60,797 bases of DNA from contig JALHQT010000011.1 of NCBI GenBank assembly GCA_022841825.1, positions 1 through 60,797 of the forward strand, read 5' to 3'. Positions 33,489 through 42,593 of this stretch are shown piece after piece. The position numbers were made by a program, and so were the translations under genes. Each line of letters starts with the position of its first letter. Within the stretch, counting starts at the first letter, position 1. The notes beneath the pieces were generated by a model. It worked only from the letters and a program-made list of their open reading frames with translations, was not told where the DNA came from and did no database searches. This stretch comes from Anaerolineae bacterium. Its GTDB lineage: Bacteria; Chloroflexota; Anaerolineae; Aggregatilineales; Phototrophicaceae.

Positions 33489-36205
33489 GTTGAATCTCCC
33501 GATCCGTGCGCCTGAATGGCGATCATGCCCGCCTGCGATACAAATGGCAGGTCGATTTGTAGCGATCCGGGATTGATCTCCTTGTAGCCAACGACTTGAC
33601 CATCCCACGTAACAGTATAGTGCTCACCGGGTTGCATATTTGCGATGATAGTCTGCGTGCGCGGCGTTCCAACCGTGCGGAGTTGCGCTTCCAGGTGCCG
33701 ATAATCAGCCGTGAATTGTTGCGCTTCGATCCAGATGTTCATCCCCGTCGTCAACCTGCCCGGGCGATGATAAGCGTTTAACCACGAAACAACCGGAGAG
33801 GATAGCCCGCCGAACTGGTGCCAACCCGCGCCACGACCACTGCCGACGATAAAATGCTCGAAACAGTAGTACGAGGTTGATGTCTCCTGCTGCCATAGGT
33901 CGAGCGCAGTCTTAGCGATCTGAAAGGCAAAATCACCCCGCCCCATGCCCAGCGCCGTCTTCCAGATGAACCACTGCTGCGGCATCCAGACCGCACCATT
34001 CCAATAGCCATCCTTGCGATAGTAGGGCGCGGATTGATCGACCGCCGTGATACCGATGGGTGTCCAGAAGCGTGACGGGTCTTGCAGACGCTCAAAGAAA
34101 AGGTGCTCCTGCTCCGGCGTGCAAATTCCAGCAAAGAGTGGAATGACTCCATCCAGCCCCATGTTGAAGTTCAAACCGCTTTCATGGCGCAAATGGTGAT
34201 TAGGGTTGCCCTCCTCATCATGGACGACATAGCTGAAGTAACCTGCATCCCGATCCCAGGCGTGCTGCTGCAAAGCATCGGAGAACACCTCAATATCATC
34301 GAGATAACTCCGCTGATCATCAGGGATGCCGAGCGCTTGAGCCGAGGCGAGTAACGTCCGTGCGCTGCGGATGACATGCGCGGTGATTGCGGCACAGGTA
34401 ATCCGATCTTTGCGCTGCCTCCATGTATAGACCTGTGCCGGGTAATCATCCCAACCGCCGGAGTCGTCGAAGTATTCCCACGTCCGCAGCAGATTGGATT
34501 TGAGCGCGCGGGTCGTCGAACTGCCTAGCCGCCCAGCGAGGAACAGATAATACTGACGCAAAGATGGATAGAAGCGTTCCAACAACGCCCGATCCTGGGT
34601 TCTGTTCCACAGCTCATGGAAGAGATAAATCTGCACGGGGATCGGGCTGCCATGGTGAATAAAGGCGGCATGTGGGTTGCCGGGCTGAGTGATATAGGCG
34701 TTCAAGCTGTCGATGGCACGTTGGAGGTCAAGCTCGAGCAGCGCCAAACCGATGAAACCGGAGTCCCACGTATACAGACAGTCCCACCATTTGCCGGGCG
34801 TGTAGTGGCGGATGTACTGCCGCTGTGTATAGACCGGATAGACCACGTTCATCAGTTCTGTTGCCGCCATCCGCTCCTGGCTGAAGCGATAGGCTTCCCC
34901 GGATGCCAAGCATTCCATCGTCGCCGCTTTTTGCCGCGCCTGCCAGTATTGCGCTTCGTGAGCAGCTTCGGGCTGCGACGCGAACGCAGCCAGCGACGCC
35001 AGAACCTCCCCATGAGTTCCAGAACAGACACACGCATGAATGACCTGCTGGCTGCGCGCACTCAGGAACAACGGACGGATGAAGATGTCGGTGAAATGCC
35101 CCTGATCGGAGCCATGAAAGATCTGCGTCTCGTTATCCGGCACAATCTGTCGCAGAAAACTATCCAGCTCATGGTGAAAGAGCTGACGGATACCGTAGTC
35201 TTCGCACTTCCAGACGATGCCATACAAGACATCGGTATTCCCATAATGCAGGATCAGGCTGTTTGGCACGGTTCCATTTTCGACTTCTGGAATGTGTGCC
35301 CAAACATGCTCGACGAAGCGCACGTGGTCAGCAAGAGACGCTGGTACAAGTGTAAAACCGTTAAGATCAAAGGCAGCGGCAGTCAAGGCGGTCATCCGTA
35401 TCTGGTGCGTCCCTGCGAGCAAATCGCCCACCGCAAGGGTCACCTGTCCAAAACCGAATGCATCCGGTTCTGACCCGTCAAACAAGACCTCACCATCGAA
35501 CAGCCCATTCAGACGAACTTGTGCGGGCGTTTGATGGATGCGATAACGAATGACGAGCGCAGCATTGGGAATCGCCTCGTCCAATTCCAGGCTGAACTGC
35601 ACATAATCACCCGGTTCGCCGCCAAATCCCGTCCCAATGCCGCTTCCATGTACCAGCCCATGATCGCGCAGTTCGGCGCGCAGCGTGCCGTCAGGCGACA
35701 AGTTGTCCGTCGGGCGCAAGGTGATAAATTGCAGATCGTCATAGTCGAGTGCGTCGATCCAGAGGCTGCCCTCTGGCAGGATCGCGTTCATCAAGCGGAT
35801 TGCCTCGCCTGAATAGGGGCGCACAGGCGGAAAGTTCATGTAGCCGATCAGGTGCAGCATCAGGTTCTGCGGGATGTCGGTGTTGTTGACGAACTGAGTA
35901 CGGATCAGTCGCGTTTTCGCATCCAATGCGGAGAACGATACATCACAATACACCTGATCTTTCCACTCAATCTCATAACGATAAGCGTAATAGCTTAAGT
36001 CGGGGCTGGCTTCCCAGGCATGGTGCCCGGATGCCCACATTTCACTGGGGATGAGCATCTGACGTCGATGGTAGCCTGGGATGACAGCAAGGTCGAAGCG
36101 CAACCCCGTCTGCACATCCGGGATGTGAGAGACACCTGCGTAGCGTTTGGAGTAGGGTCCCCAATCGGGAAGGCGCAGGTCGTGACTCTTCGCTGCTGCC
36201 CTCAT
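33485..36205 (-). CDS. MGH1-like (alpha/alpha)6 glycoside hydrolase
   Basis: A 906-residue protein. The N-terminal third is beta-rich (SYYAYRYEIEWKDQVYCDVS). An (alpha/alpha)6 barrel starts near 460: GKWWDCLYTWDSGFIGLALL, TWEYFDDSGGWDDYPAQVYT, YYRKDGYWNGAVWMPQQWFI and SYYCFEHFIVGSGRGAGW. This resembles mannosylglycerate-hydrolase-like (GH63-related) domains. Asp in DDSGGWDDYP and Glu in CFEHF are plausible catalytic acids. There is a four-base overlap with the rhamnosidase gene upstream and with the sulfatase gene downstream. The exact linkage is unknown. Confidence 0.75.
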   Translation of the reverse strand: MRAAAKSHDLRLPDWGPYSKRYAGVSHIPDVQTGLRFDLAVIPGYHRRQMLIPSEMWASGHHAWEASPDLSYYAYRYEIEWKDQVYCDVSFSALDAKTRLIRTQFVNNTDIPQNLMLHLIGYMNFPPVRPYSGEAIRLMNAILPEGSLWIDALDYDDLQFITLRPTDNLSPDGTLRAELRDHGLVHGSGIGTGFGGEPGDYVQFSLELDEAIPNAALVIRYRIHQTPAQVRLNGLFDGEVLFDGSEPDAFGFGQVTLAVGDLLAGTHQIRMTALTAAAFDLNGFTLVPASLADHVRFVEHVWAHIPEVENGTVPNSLILHYGNTDVLYGIVWKCEDYGIRQLFHHELDSFLRQIVPDNETQIFHGSDQGHFTDIFIRPLFLSARSQQVIHACVCSGTHGEVLASLAAFASQPEAAHEAQYWQARQKAATMECLASGEAYRFSQERMAATELMNVVYPVYTQRQYIRHYTPGKWWDCLYTWDSGFIGLALLELDLQRAIDSLNAYITQPGNPHAAFIHHGSPIPVQIYLFHELWNRTQDRALLERFYPSLRQYYLFLAGRLGSSTTRALKSNLLRTWEYFDDSGGWDDYPAQVYTWRQRKDRITCAAITAHVIRSARTLLASAQALGIPDDQRSYLDDIEVFSDALQQHAWDRDAGYFSYVVHDEEGNPNHHLRHESGLNFNMGLDGVIPLFAGICTPEQEHLFFERLQDPSRFWTPIGITAVDQSAPYYRKDGYWNGAVWMPQQWFIWKTALGMGRGDFAFQIAKTALDLWQQETSTSYYCFEHFIVGSGRGAGWHQFGGLSSPVVSWLNAYHRPGRLTTGMNIWIEAQQFTADYRHLEAQLRTVGTPRTQTIIANMQPGEHYTVTWDGQVVGYKEINPGSLQIDLPFVSQAGMIAIQAHGSGDST

Positions 36206-39162
36206 ACTTGTTCTCCCGTTTCGATAACTTCAACGCCATCCGGTACGCACCAAGTCATGTTCAGCTTGCCATCGGCGTCCTTTGCCCAGCGTACAAAAAT
36301 GTCGCCATGCACCGTCGGCACAGTGCCTTCTGCCCAATCCAAACCAAATGCCTGCGGCTGAATGCACACCTTCGCCCAGCCTGGCTCAAGCGGCATAACA
36401 CCAAGCACCTGAGACGATAGAAAGTAAGCGGGCGCAGCCGACCAGCCGTGACACAGGCTGCGGCTCCAATGGATGGGACGACTATCGAGGCTCTCTGCTG
36501 GGAATGTCTCCCAGAAGGTGGTTGCCCCTTTGTCGAGCATTCGCTTCCACTGTTCACGCAAAATCTTCATCGCAACGGTGCCATGATCGTCTTGAAACAG
36601 CGTTTCGAGTGTGAAGAAGAGGAACCAGGGGCTGCCTACGGGGACAATCTCATTCGGGTTCATCAAGTGCGTTTCGTCAGGAGTACTGCCGCGAAACTTT
36701 CCGTCCTGTGCCCTCAGCACATACTTCAGTGTCGCCGCATGCCGCGCATCTGGCACACACTGGCAGAGCAGCATAAGCGTGTTGGTGCATTCACTGATAC
36801 GTTGTTTTCTGTGGAAAGCTTCAAAGCTGATGGGAATGACCATGCGCCGCTCCATCTGCCGTAAATAGTCGGCATAAGCGTCAGCATCGCGGAGCGTATC
36901 GACATATCCCTGATGGATCTCTGACCATGCATATCGATTGAGCGCCGTGCGCAGTCGATCTGCGAGTGTCCGAAAGTGATCGGACTCATCATGGTGTGAG
37001 AGGATGGTCGCCATCTCTGCCGCGAAATCGAGTGCGCGCGCCATCATCGCGCTATTGGCGACGACTTCGCCTTCAGCCTCCAGATCCATCGCCGCCCAAT
37101 CGACAAGATTCCAGACATCTCGAATTGCGAACATATCGCGATGCGAGAGAAACTTTTCACAGCGTTGCAGGCATAGCTTCACTGCCGCATAATGCCGGGT
37201 GAGCAGTGAAAGATCGCCAGTGTACTGGTATTGCTCCCAAACCATCCATACCCAAAGGAATGTCCACATCGGGATTTCATTAAACCAGCCGCTGACGACA
37301 TGCGAAGTGACCAAATGTTCACGCTGAATGTAGGCTGGCTTGATTGTGTTTATTGCATCGGACAACGAGAGCACTGCCAGATCGATGCAGTGGGTCGTGA
37401 GTGTGTGTGATCCGAATGTAACGTTGTTAACGAGTGCCGTATTCCGCGCGTCGCCTACCCAGTAAGCTTGCTCGTAGGCAGGGCAGTCTGTGTAGGTGTC
37501 CAACATGCAGAGCTGAACTGTGTAGGCGGCTGTTTCCCAGATTTGATTGAGCGTGCTGTCTGAGCAGCGAAATGCACCGCGTTGTTCAATCGGATACGTG
37601 CTCATGCGAGTTCGCACACCATGAATGAGAATGGATGCTTGAATGTTGCGCAGCGTCAGAGAGATGTAGCGAAACCCGCGACGGCGATGCGAAATAAAGA
37701 CCTGGTGTCCCTCTCTGCAGATATAGCGAAAACTGTTGCGCAGGTTTGTCGTCCAGAAGATGCCCATTTCGTCAATGCCCTCAAAGCAGTTGGCATCAAT
37801 GATCGTTCCTGCGTTGGCTGTCACTTCCAACTCAACATAGCCCATCACTTCGCGCCCAAAGTCAATTACCAGATGGATGTCGCCGTCCGGTTGGTGGAAT
37901 ATCGTTGTCGCTTGCGGGCTGTTATGGAGACAGGCTTCCGGTTGTGCGACAACCCGCCTCACGCCGGGAAGAGAAGCCCTAGGGGTTGCAAGCGCAATTT
38001 CTGCTGCGCAGAACCCCCCGTCAATGGCGAAGAATCGCTGCGAAGCGGTCAACATAAAAATGTCTTCGAGGTTGTCCTGCGCCATAATGGCTCGCAGAGG
38101 GACTTGCCTTCGCAAAGCGCCAAGATCCGTAGCCGTCCACCATCGTTCAAGTTCACCATTGAGTTCATTCAGAGTGCCTGCAAACACCCATGCTGCGCCC
38201 GCAATATAGCGGCTCGCATCAAAACGCAATTCTGCATCTGTGTCAAAGAAAACTGCCGGGAATTCCGTGCTGCGCAGCATTACAAGATTCGATCCGGGAT
38301 GCAGGGCGGCGACGCAACCGAGCGCACTGTCCTCAAAGAATTGATCATTGATGCGTACTGGGATCGGCTCATAGGTGGGAAAAGATCTTATGCTCACATC
38401 GCACTCGGTTTCGGCGAATATCTCGCTGATAATCAGCCAACCTCGCTCGCCTTCCGGCGAACTTTTCATTCCCTGCCGCATCGTGTCTGCGAGATGTCGC
38501 ACGTCGAAACTCCAGCGATAGCCTTCGGGAATGCGCGCCAACTCCAGCGCCTTGATGGCAGTGGGGGTAATAGGATTGTCTGTCAGGAGCGGAATCGGTC
38601 GCGGCTCAACAACATTCCAGGGGTGCAGGGCAATTGCCGCCCGCTCCCAGAGCGAGTCATCGAATTGAGGATGCTGCCAGCCTACAGGTTCCAGGCGAGC
38701 ATCGACCTGCTCTTCGTACTCCATCTGAAATGAGATGCGGGGTGTCTTGGACTTTAGTGACTTGCTGCGAAGGGTGCGCCAGCCATCATCCGTGAGAATT
38801 GGCGTACTCTCCCCATGCCCATTCGTAAGCGACATCTGGCACAGAAGACCTGGCGTCCCACGCATATAAGAGAGAGTTTGGTCGCCGAGATAATTGACGA
38901 GGACGGCTATGCAATTACGCTTAGCTGCACACAAAAGGTGTGTGACAGAGTAGCTGTCATAGTAGGCATGGAACGGATAACCACGCGCGGGTCCTCGCCC
39001 CACAAATGTGTCATTGATCCACAACTCATAGGTCGTGTCGGCGGCAATCCGCATGGCATCGGATACGAAGCTAGAAGAAACTTCGAAAGTTTGTCGAAAA
39101 TAGCGCCACACATTGGTCTCGTTGGGTTCATCCTGCCCCCAGATTGGCTGTGTCAGCCACAT
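36202..39162 (-). CDS. GH78-type alpha-L-rhamnosidase-like protein
   Basis: A 986-residue protein. N-terminal beta-sandwich domains include RIAADTTYELWINDTFVGRG, a usual feature of bacterial rhamnosidases. The six-hairpin catalytic domain contains the family segment DTYTDCPAYEQAYWVGDARN near 550-570 (family form DCPxREQxxWxGDA), then VDWAAMDLEAEG and a C-terminal beta domain with LGVMPLEPGWAKVCIQPQ. There is no signal peptide, so intracellular oligosaccharides are the substrate. It heads the second leftward operon and has a long unused antisense frame inside it. Confidence 0.85.
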   Translation of the reverse strand: MWLTQPIWGQDEPNETNVWRYFRQTFEVSSSFVSDAMRIAADTTYELWINDTFVGRGPARGYPFHAYYDSYSVTHLLCAAKRNCIAVLVNYLGDQTLSYMRGTPGLLCQMSLTNGHGESTPILTDDGWRTLRSKSLKSKTPRISFQMEYEEQVDARLEPVGWQHPQFDDSLWERAAIALHPWNVVEPRPIPLLTDNPITPTAIKALELARIPEGYRWSFDVRHLADTMRQGMKSSPEGERGWLIISEIFAETECDVSIRSFPTYEPIPVRINDQFFEDSALGCVAALHPGSNLVMLRSTEFPAVFFDTDAELRFDASRYIAGAAWVFAGTLNELNGELERWWTATDLGALRRQVPLRAIMAQDNLEDIFMLTASQRFFAIDGGFCAAEIALATPRASLPGVRRVVAQPEACLHNSPQATTIFHQPDGDIHLVIDFGREVMGYVELEVTANAGTIIDANCFEGIDEMGIFWTTNLRNSFRYICREGHQVFISHRRRGFRYISLTLRNIQASILIHGVRTRMSTYPIEQRGAFRCSDSTLNQIWETAAYTVQLCMLDTYTDCPAYEQAYWVGDARNTALVNNVTFGSHTLTTHCIDLAVLSLSDAINTIKPAYIQREHLVTSHVVSGWFNEIPMWTFLWVWMVWEQYQYTGDLSLLTRHYAAVKLCLQRCEKFLSHRDMFAIRDVWNLVDWAAMDLEAEGEVVANSAMMARALDFAAEMATILSHHDESDHFRTLADRLRTALNRYAWSEIHQGYVDTLRDADAYADYLRQMERRMVIPISFEAFHRKQRISECTNTLMLLCQCVPDARHAATLKYVLRAQDGKFRGSTPDETHLMNPNEIVPVGSPWFLFFTLETLFQDDHGTVAMKILREQWKRMLDKGATTFWETFPAESLDSRPIHWSRSLCHGWSAAPAYFLSSQVLGVMPLEPGWAKVCIQPQAFGLDWAEGTVPTVHGDIFVRWAKDADGKLNMTWCVPDGVEVIETGEQV

Positions 39163-39397
39163 GATGTTCGGCTCCTCAGCAGATTTAGATGAAACTCATT
39201 CTTGCGATGTTTGGCATTGTGCGTTTCTGAGTTATAATGTTTTAATCAAAAGTAACATAACAGCAGATTGATTTCAACCATCCGCTCGTCTACAGCGCCG
39301 CCAGCGTCGAACCTGCGGGTGGTTCATTCTCTTCAGTGAGGGTTTCTCTACGTAAATCTGTTCCTTAGAGCCATTGACGGTAGTAGGAGTATTGGCG
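39163..39397 (+). promoter_or_regulatory. Divergent promoter region with a third operator
   Basis: TTGGCA at 39211-39216 and TATAAT at 39233-39238, 16 bases apart, form a rightward promoter for the GH38 gene. It is followed directly by TGTTTTAATCAAAAGTAACA plus TAACA (39238-39262), placed like the site downstream of the -10 at 19785. A leftward promoter for the GH78 operon is expected here but none stands out. AGGAG at 39385-39389 marks the GH38 start. Confidence 0.6.
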
Positions 39398-42300
39398 TTG
39401 AACCATCGCTATCGTTGGACACCGCAGAAGATCGCGCGGCGTCTCAGGCTGATTGAACCGCTGATCTATCGTCGCAAAGTGCTGCTGCCCATCTTTCGCT
39501 TCAAGGCGCTTGCCAGTGCCCAAGATATGCCTCCGCCTGACGCGGACGATAGTGACTGGGAAATCATCCCCTACAATAGCTACTGGGGGGCATGGAATGT
39601 CAATTTTGTGATGCGCTCCAGCTTCACAATCCCACCCGATTGGGATGCGGCGACTCCGATAGCGCTTCATCTGAGGATGGGTGATGCGGTCGAGTTCTGT
39701 CATCCTGAAACGCTTGTCTATGTGGATGGCGTCCCGCTTGCTGCAAGCGACCGTGCGCATGAAGAAATCATTCTGCCGGATCATTTGCGCGATAAGAACA
39801 AGCATCGCCTTATGCTTCATGGTTGGACGGGCATCGGCTACGGGCGTGAGCGGCTGACCGACGCTAATTTGTTTATGCGCGAATGTTTCCTCGTCCAGAT
39901 CGATGTGCCAACTCGCGCATTCTTCACGTTGGCGAGTCTGGCGTTGGATGTCGCCGAACAGCTTGACTCAAATGACCGGACACAGTCATTGCTTTACAAC
40001 GCATTGGATACGGCTTTCCTTGCAATGGATACGCGCGACCCCCTCGGTACGCCTGCCTTCTATCACAGCGTGCCGCAGGCGCTAGAGATGCTTCAAGCTG
40101 GAATCACGGCGGCTGGTAGCCCACTTGATATCAAGATGCTTGCCGTTGGCCATGCGCATATCGACACCGCATGGTTGTGGAACCTAGATCAGACAGTGCG
40201 CAAAGCCGGACGCACCTTCAGCACGGTTTTACATCTGATGAACCAACAGCCGGAATTCAAGTTCTCACAAAGCCAGCCGCAGCTATATCAATACATGGAA
40301 CGTCATTACCCCGAACTCTTTGCGCAGATAAAAGCGCGAGTGCAGGAGGGGAGATGGGAAGTGATGGGCGGAACGTGGGTCGAACCGGATTGTAACGCCA
40401 TTGGTGCCGAGTCACTGGCGCGTCAGTTTCTGCTGGGCAGATCGTATTTTCGTGAGCATTTTGCCGACGCCGAAACGCCCGTCCTCTGGCTGCCGGATAC
40501 CTTCGGTTATAGCTGGGCGCTGCCACAGCTTATCCGTCAGGCAGGTTTGAAGTACTTCGTCACCCACAAAATGAGCTGGAATCAGTACAACCAGATGCCA
40601 CACCAATGCTTCTTGTGGCAGGGTTTGGATGGAACACGAGTCCTGACCTATTTTCTGACCACTCCTGCCCCGATGCCCGGGCTTCCACATGCGACAACCT
40701 ATAACGGCATCGTCAACGCGAGCGAGGTCTTTGGCACATGGCGCGGATTTCGCCAGAAAGAGACGCATGACGAAGTGATGATGCCTTTTGGCGAAGGCGA
40801 TGGCGGCGGCGGACCCAATGGGCAAATGCTAGACAACATTACGTATTTGGCGGACTTTCCTGGTGCGCCGCGCCTTCGCTTTGGCAAGGTGCGTGACTTC
40901 CTTGAGCGTCTGGAGCAATCCTCGCCGGACACTTTTCCCGTATGGAATGGCGAGTTTTATCTCGAGTATCATCGTGGCACCTATACCAGCCAGGCACGAA
41001 CGAAGCGCAACAACCGAAAGTGTGAAGTTCTGCTGCATGATGCAGAGTTCCTGGCAGCATGGGCAGCGCTGGCGGCGGGGCATGAATATCCGCACGACGA
41101 TCTGACGCATGCATGGCAGTTGCTGTGCCTCAACCAGTTTCACGACATCCTGCCCGGCTCATCCATTCATCAGGTTTATGTCGATGCAGAGCGCGACTAC
41201 AGTGCCATTCGTCAGATTGGTGAAAAGGTGCGCGACGCAGCCCTGAATGCTCTGGGAATGACTTTGCCCGCAGCGACGACGATTGCAGTCATCAATACAA
41301 CTTCGTTCGATGGGCGACACACCGGCTTGTTCGCCGAACGCCTTCCACAGGATATACATCTTGAAGACATTGATGGCAACCTCCTGGTAACGCAGGCTGT
41401 CGAGGGTGGAACGCTCGTCGAAATCCCACAAGCTGCGGCGTACAGCATGGTCGGATTACGAGAAAGAACTGGGCAGCTTCCCGAATCGGACACGAGCGAT
41501 ATTGCTGTATGGCAGGAGAGCACCACGACGATTCTCGAAAATGCGCTCTTGCGCGTCGAAATCAATCACATGGGCGAGATTCAACGTCTTTATGACAATG
41601 CAATGATGCGCGAAGTCCTGCCGTTTGGCGAAGTCGCAAATCGCCTGCTGGCATTTGAGGATCGCCCATTGAGCTTCGATGCATGGGACTTGGACATCTT
41701 CTACGAAGACCGTATGGAACATGTGCTTGGGCTAGAAAGCCTGGCGATCATTGAGGCAGGACCTTTGCGTGTGGGGGTCGAGATCAAGCGGCGCTATCGG
41801 AACAGTACGCTTTCACAGCGGATATACCTCTACAGGAATAGCAGGCGACTGGACTTTGATACCTGGGTAGACTGGCACGAGCATCACATCCTGCTCAAAG
41901 TCGCGTTCCCAACCAATATTATGAGTCCGGTGGCGACTTTCGACGTGCAATGGGGCAATGTTCAGCGTCCGACGCATCGCAACACACCCTGGGATATGGC
42001 GCGATTTGAAACTTGCACTCATAAGTGGGTTGACTTGAGTGAAGGCAACTATGGAGTTGCACTCCTCAATGACTGCAAATACGGATACGATGTGCATCAC
42101 AATACCTTGCGCCTGTCGCTCATCAAGAGTGCAACCGATCCGGATCCAGAAGCCGACCAGGGCGAGCATTGCTTCGTCTACAGCCTCCTGCCGCATCCCG
42201 GCGACTGGCGCGGAGAGGTCGTCCGGAGTGCGTATGATCTCAATATTCCATTGTTGGTAAGGCGGATCAGAGGCGCGGCTGCCATAAACCCAGAGCCACT

Positions 42301-42559
42301 TGTTTCGCTGAATGTTGACTATGTCGTAATTGAGACGATCAAGCTGGCAGAAGACGGAAATGGACTGATCGTACGTGTATATGAGAACCAACGTAATCGC
42401 GGTACAGTCATGTTGAAAGCTGGTTTCGAACTTGCCTCAGCATACCTCTGCAATCTGTTGGAAGACACCGAACACGCCCTGGACATAACGGATAACGCCG
42501 TTCAACTGCAAGTGACACCCTACCAGATCAGCACCCTGCGATTGGTGCCGCTTCCCTGA
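39398..42559 (+). CDS. GH38 alpha-mannosidase
   Basis: A protein of about 1053 residues. The GH38 catalytic domain has the zinc-site GHAHIDTAWLWNLDQTVRK, the segment EVMGGTWVEPDCNAIGAESL, nucleophile Asp367 in LWLPDTFGYSW, and HKMSWNQYNQMPHQCFLWQG, with the C-terminal beta domains of the family (FDVQWGNVQRPTHRNTPWD). TTG at 39398 is preferred as start since AGGAG is eight bases upstream; TTG at 39374 is the alternative. It trims terminal alpha-mannose in the cytoplasm and is followed after 34 bases by an MFS transporter gene. Confidence 0.95.
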   Translation: MNHRYRWTPQKIARRLRLIEPLIYRRKVLLPIFRFKALASAQDMPPPDADDSDWEIIPYNSYWGAWNVNFVMRSSFTIPPDWDAATPIALHLRMGDAVEFCHPETLVYVDGVPLAASDRAHEEIILPDHLRDKNKHRLMLHGWTGIGYGRERLTDANLFMRECFLVQIDVPTRAFFTLASLALDVAEQLDSNDRTQSLLYNALDTAFLAMDTRDPLGTPAFYHSVPQALEMLQAGITAAGSPLDIKMLAVGHAHIDTAWLWNLDQTVRKAGRTFSTVLHLMNQQPEFKFSQSQPQLYQYMERHYPELFAQIKARVQEGRWEVMGGTWVEPDCNAIGAESLARQFLLGRSYFREHFADAETPVLWLPDTFGYSWALPQLIRQAGLKYFVTHKMSWNQYNQMPHQCFLWQGLDGTRVLTYFLTTPAPMPGLPHATTYNGIVNASEVFGTWRGFRQKETHDEVMMPFGEGDGGGGPNGQMLDNITYLADFPGAPRLRFGKVRDFLERLEQSSPDTFPVWNGEFYLEYHRGTYTSQARTKRNNRKCEVLLHDAEFLAAWAALAAGHEYPHDDLTHAWQLLCLNQFHDILPGSSIHQVYVDAERDYSAIRQIGEKVRDAALNALGMTLPAATTIAVINTTSFDGRHTGLFAERLPQDIHLEDIDGNLLVTQAVEGGTLVEIPQAAAYSMVGLRERTGQLPESDTSDIAVWQESTTTILENALLRVEINHMGEIQRLYDNAMMREVLPFGEVANRLLAFEDRPLSFDAWDLDIFYEDRMEHVLGLESLAIIEAGPLRVGVEIKRRYRNSTLSQRIYLYRNSRRLDFDTWVDWHEHHILLKVAFPTNIMSPVATFDVQWGNVQRPTHRNTPWDMARFETCTHKWVDLSEGNYGVALLNDCKYGYDVHHNTLRLSLIKSATDPDPEADQGEHCFVYSLLPHPGDWRGEVVRSAYDLNIPLLVRRIRGAAAINPEPLVSLNVDYVVIETIKLAEDGNGLIVRVYENQRNRGTVMLKAGFELASAYLCNLLEDTEHALDITDNAVQLQVTPYQISTLRLVPLP

Positions 42560-42593
42560 GTCGCAGCTCTCAATTCATAAAAGGCGTTTTAGC

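Noticed and set aside
37582-38733. Open frame of 383 codons on the plus strand inside the GH78 gene
   Set aside because: Antisense to a full-length glycosidase with conserved motifs; composition is typical of a shadow.
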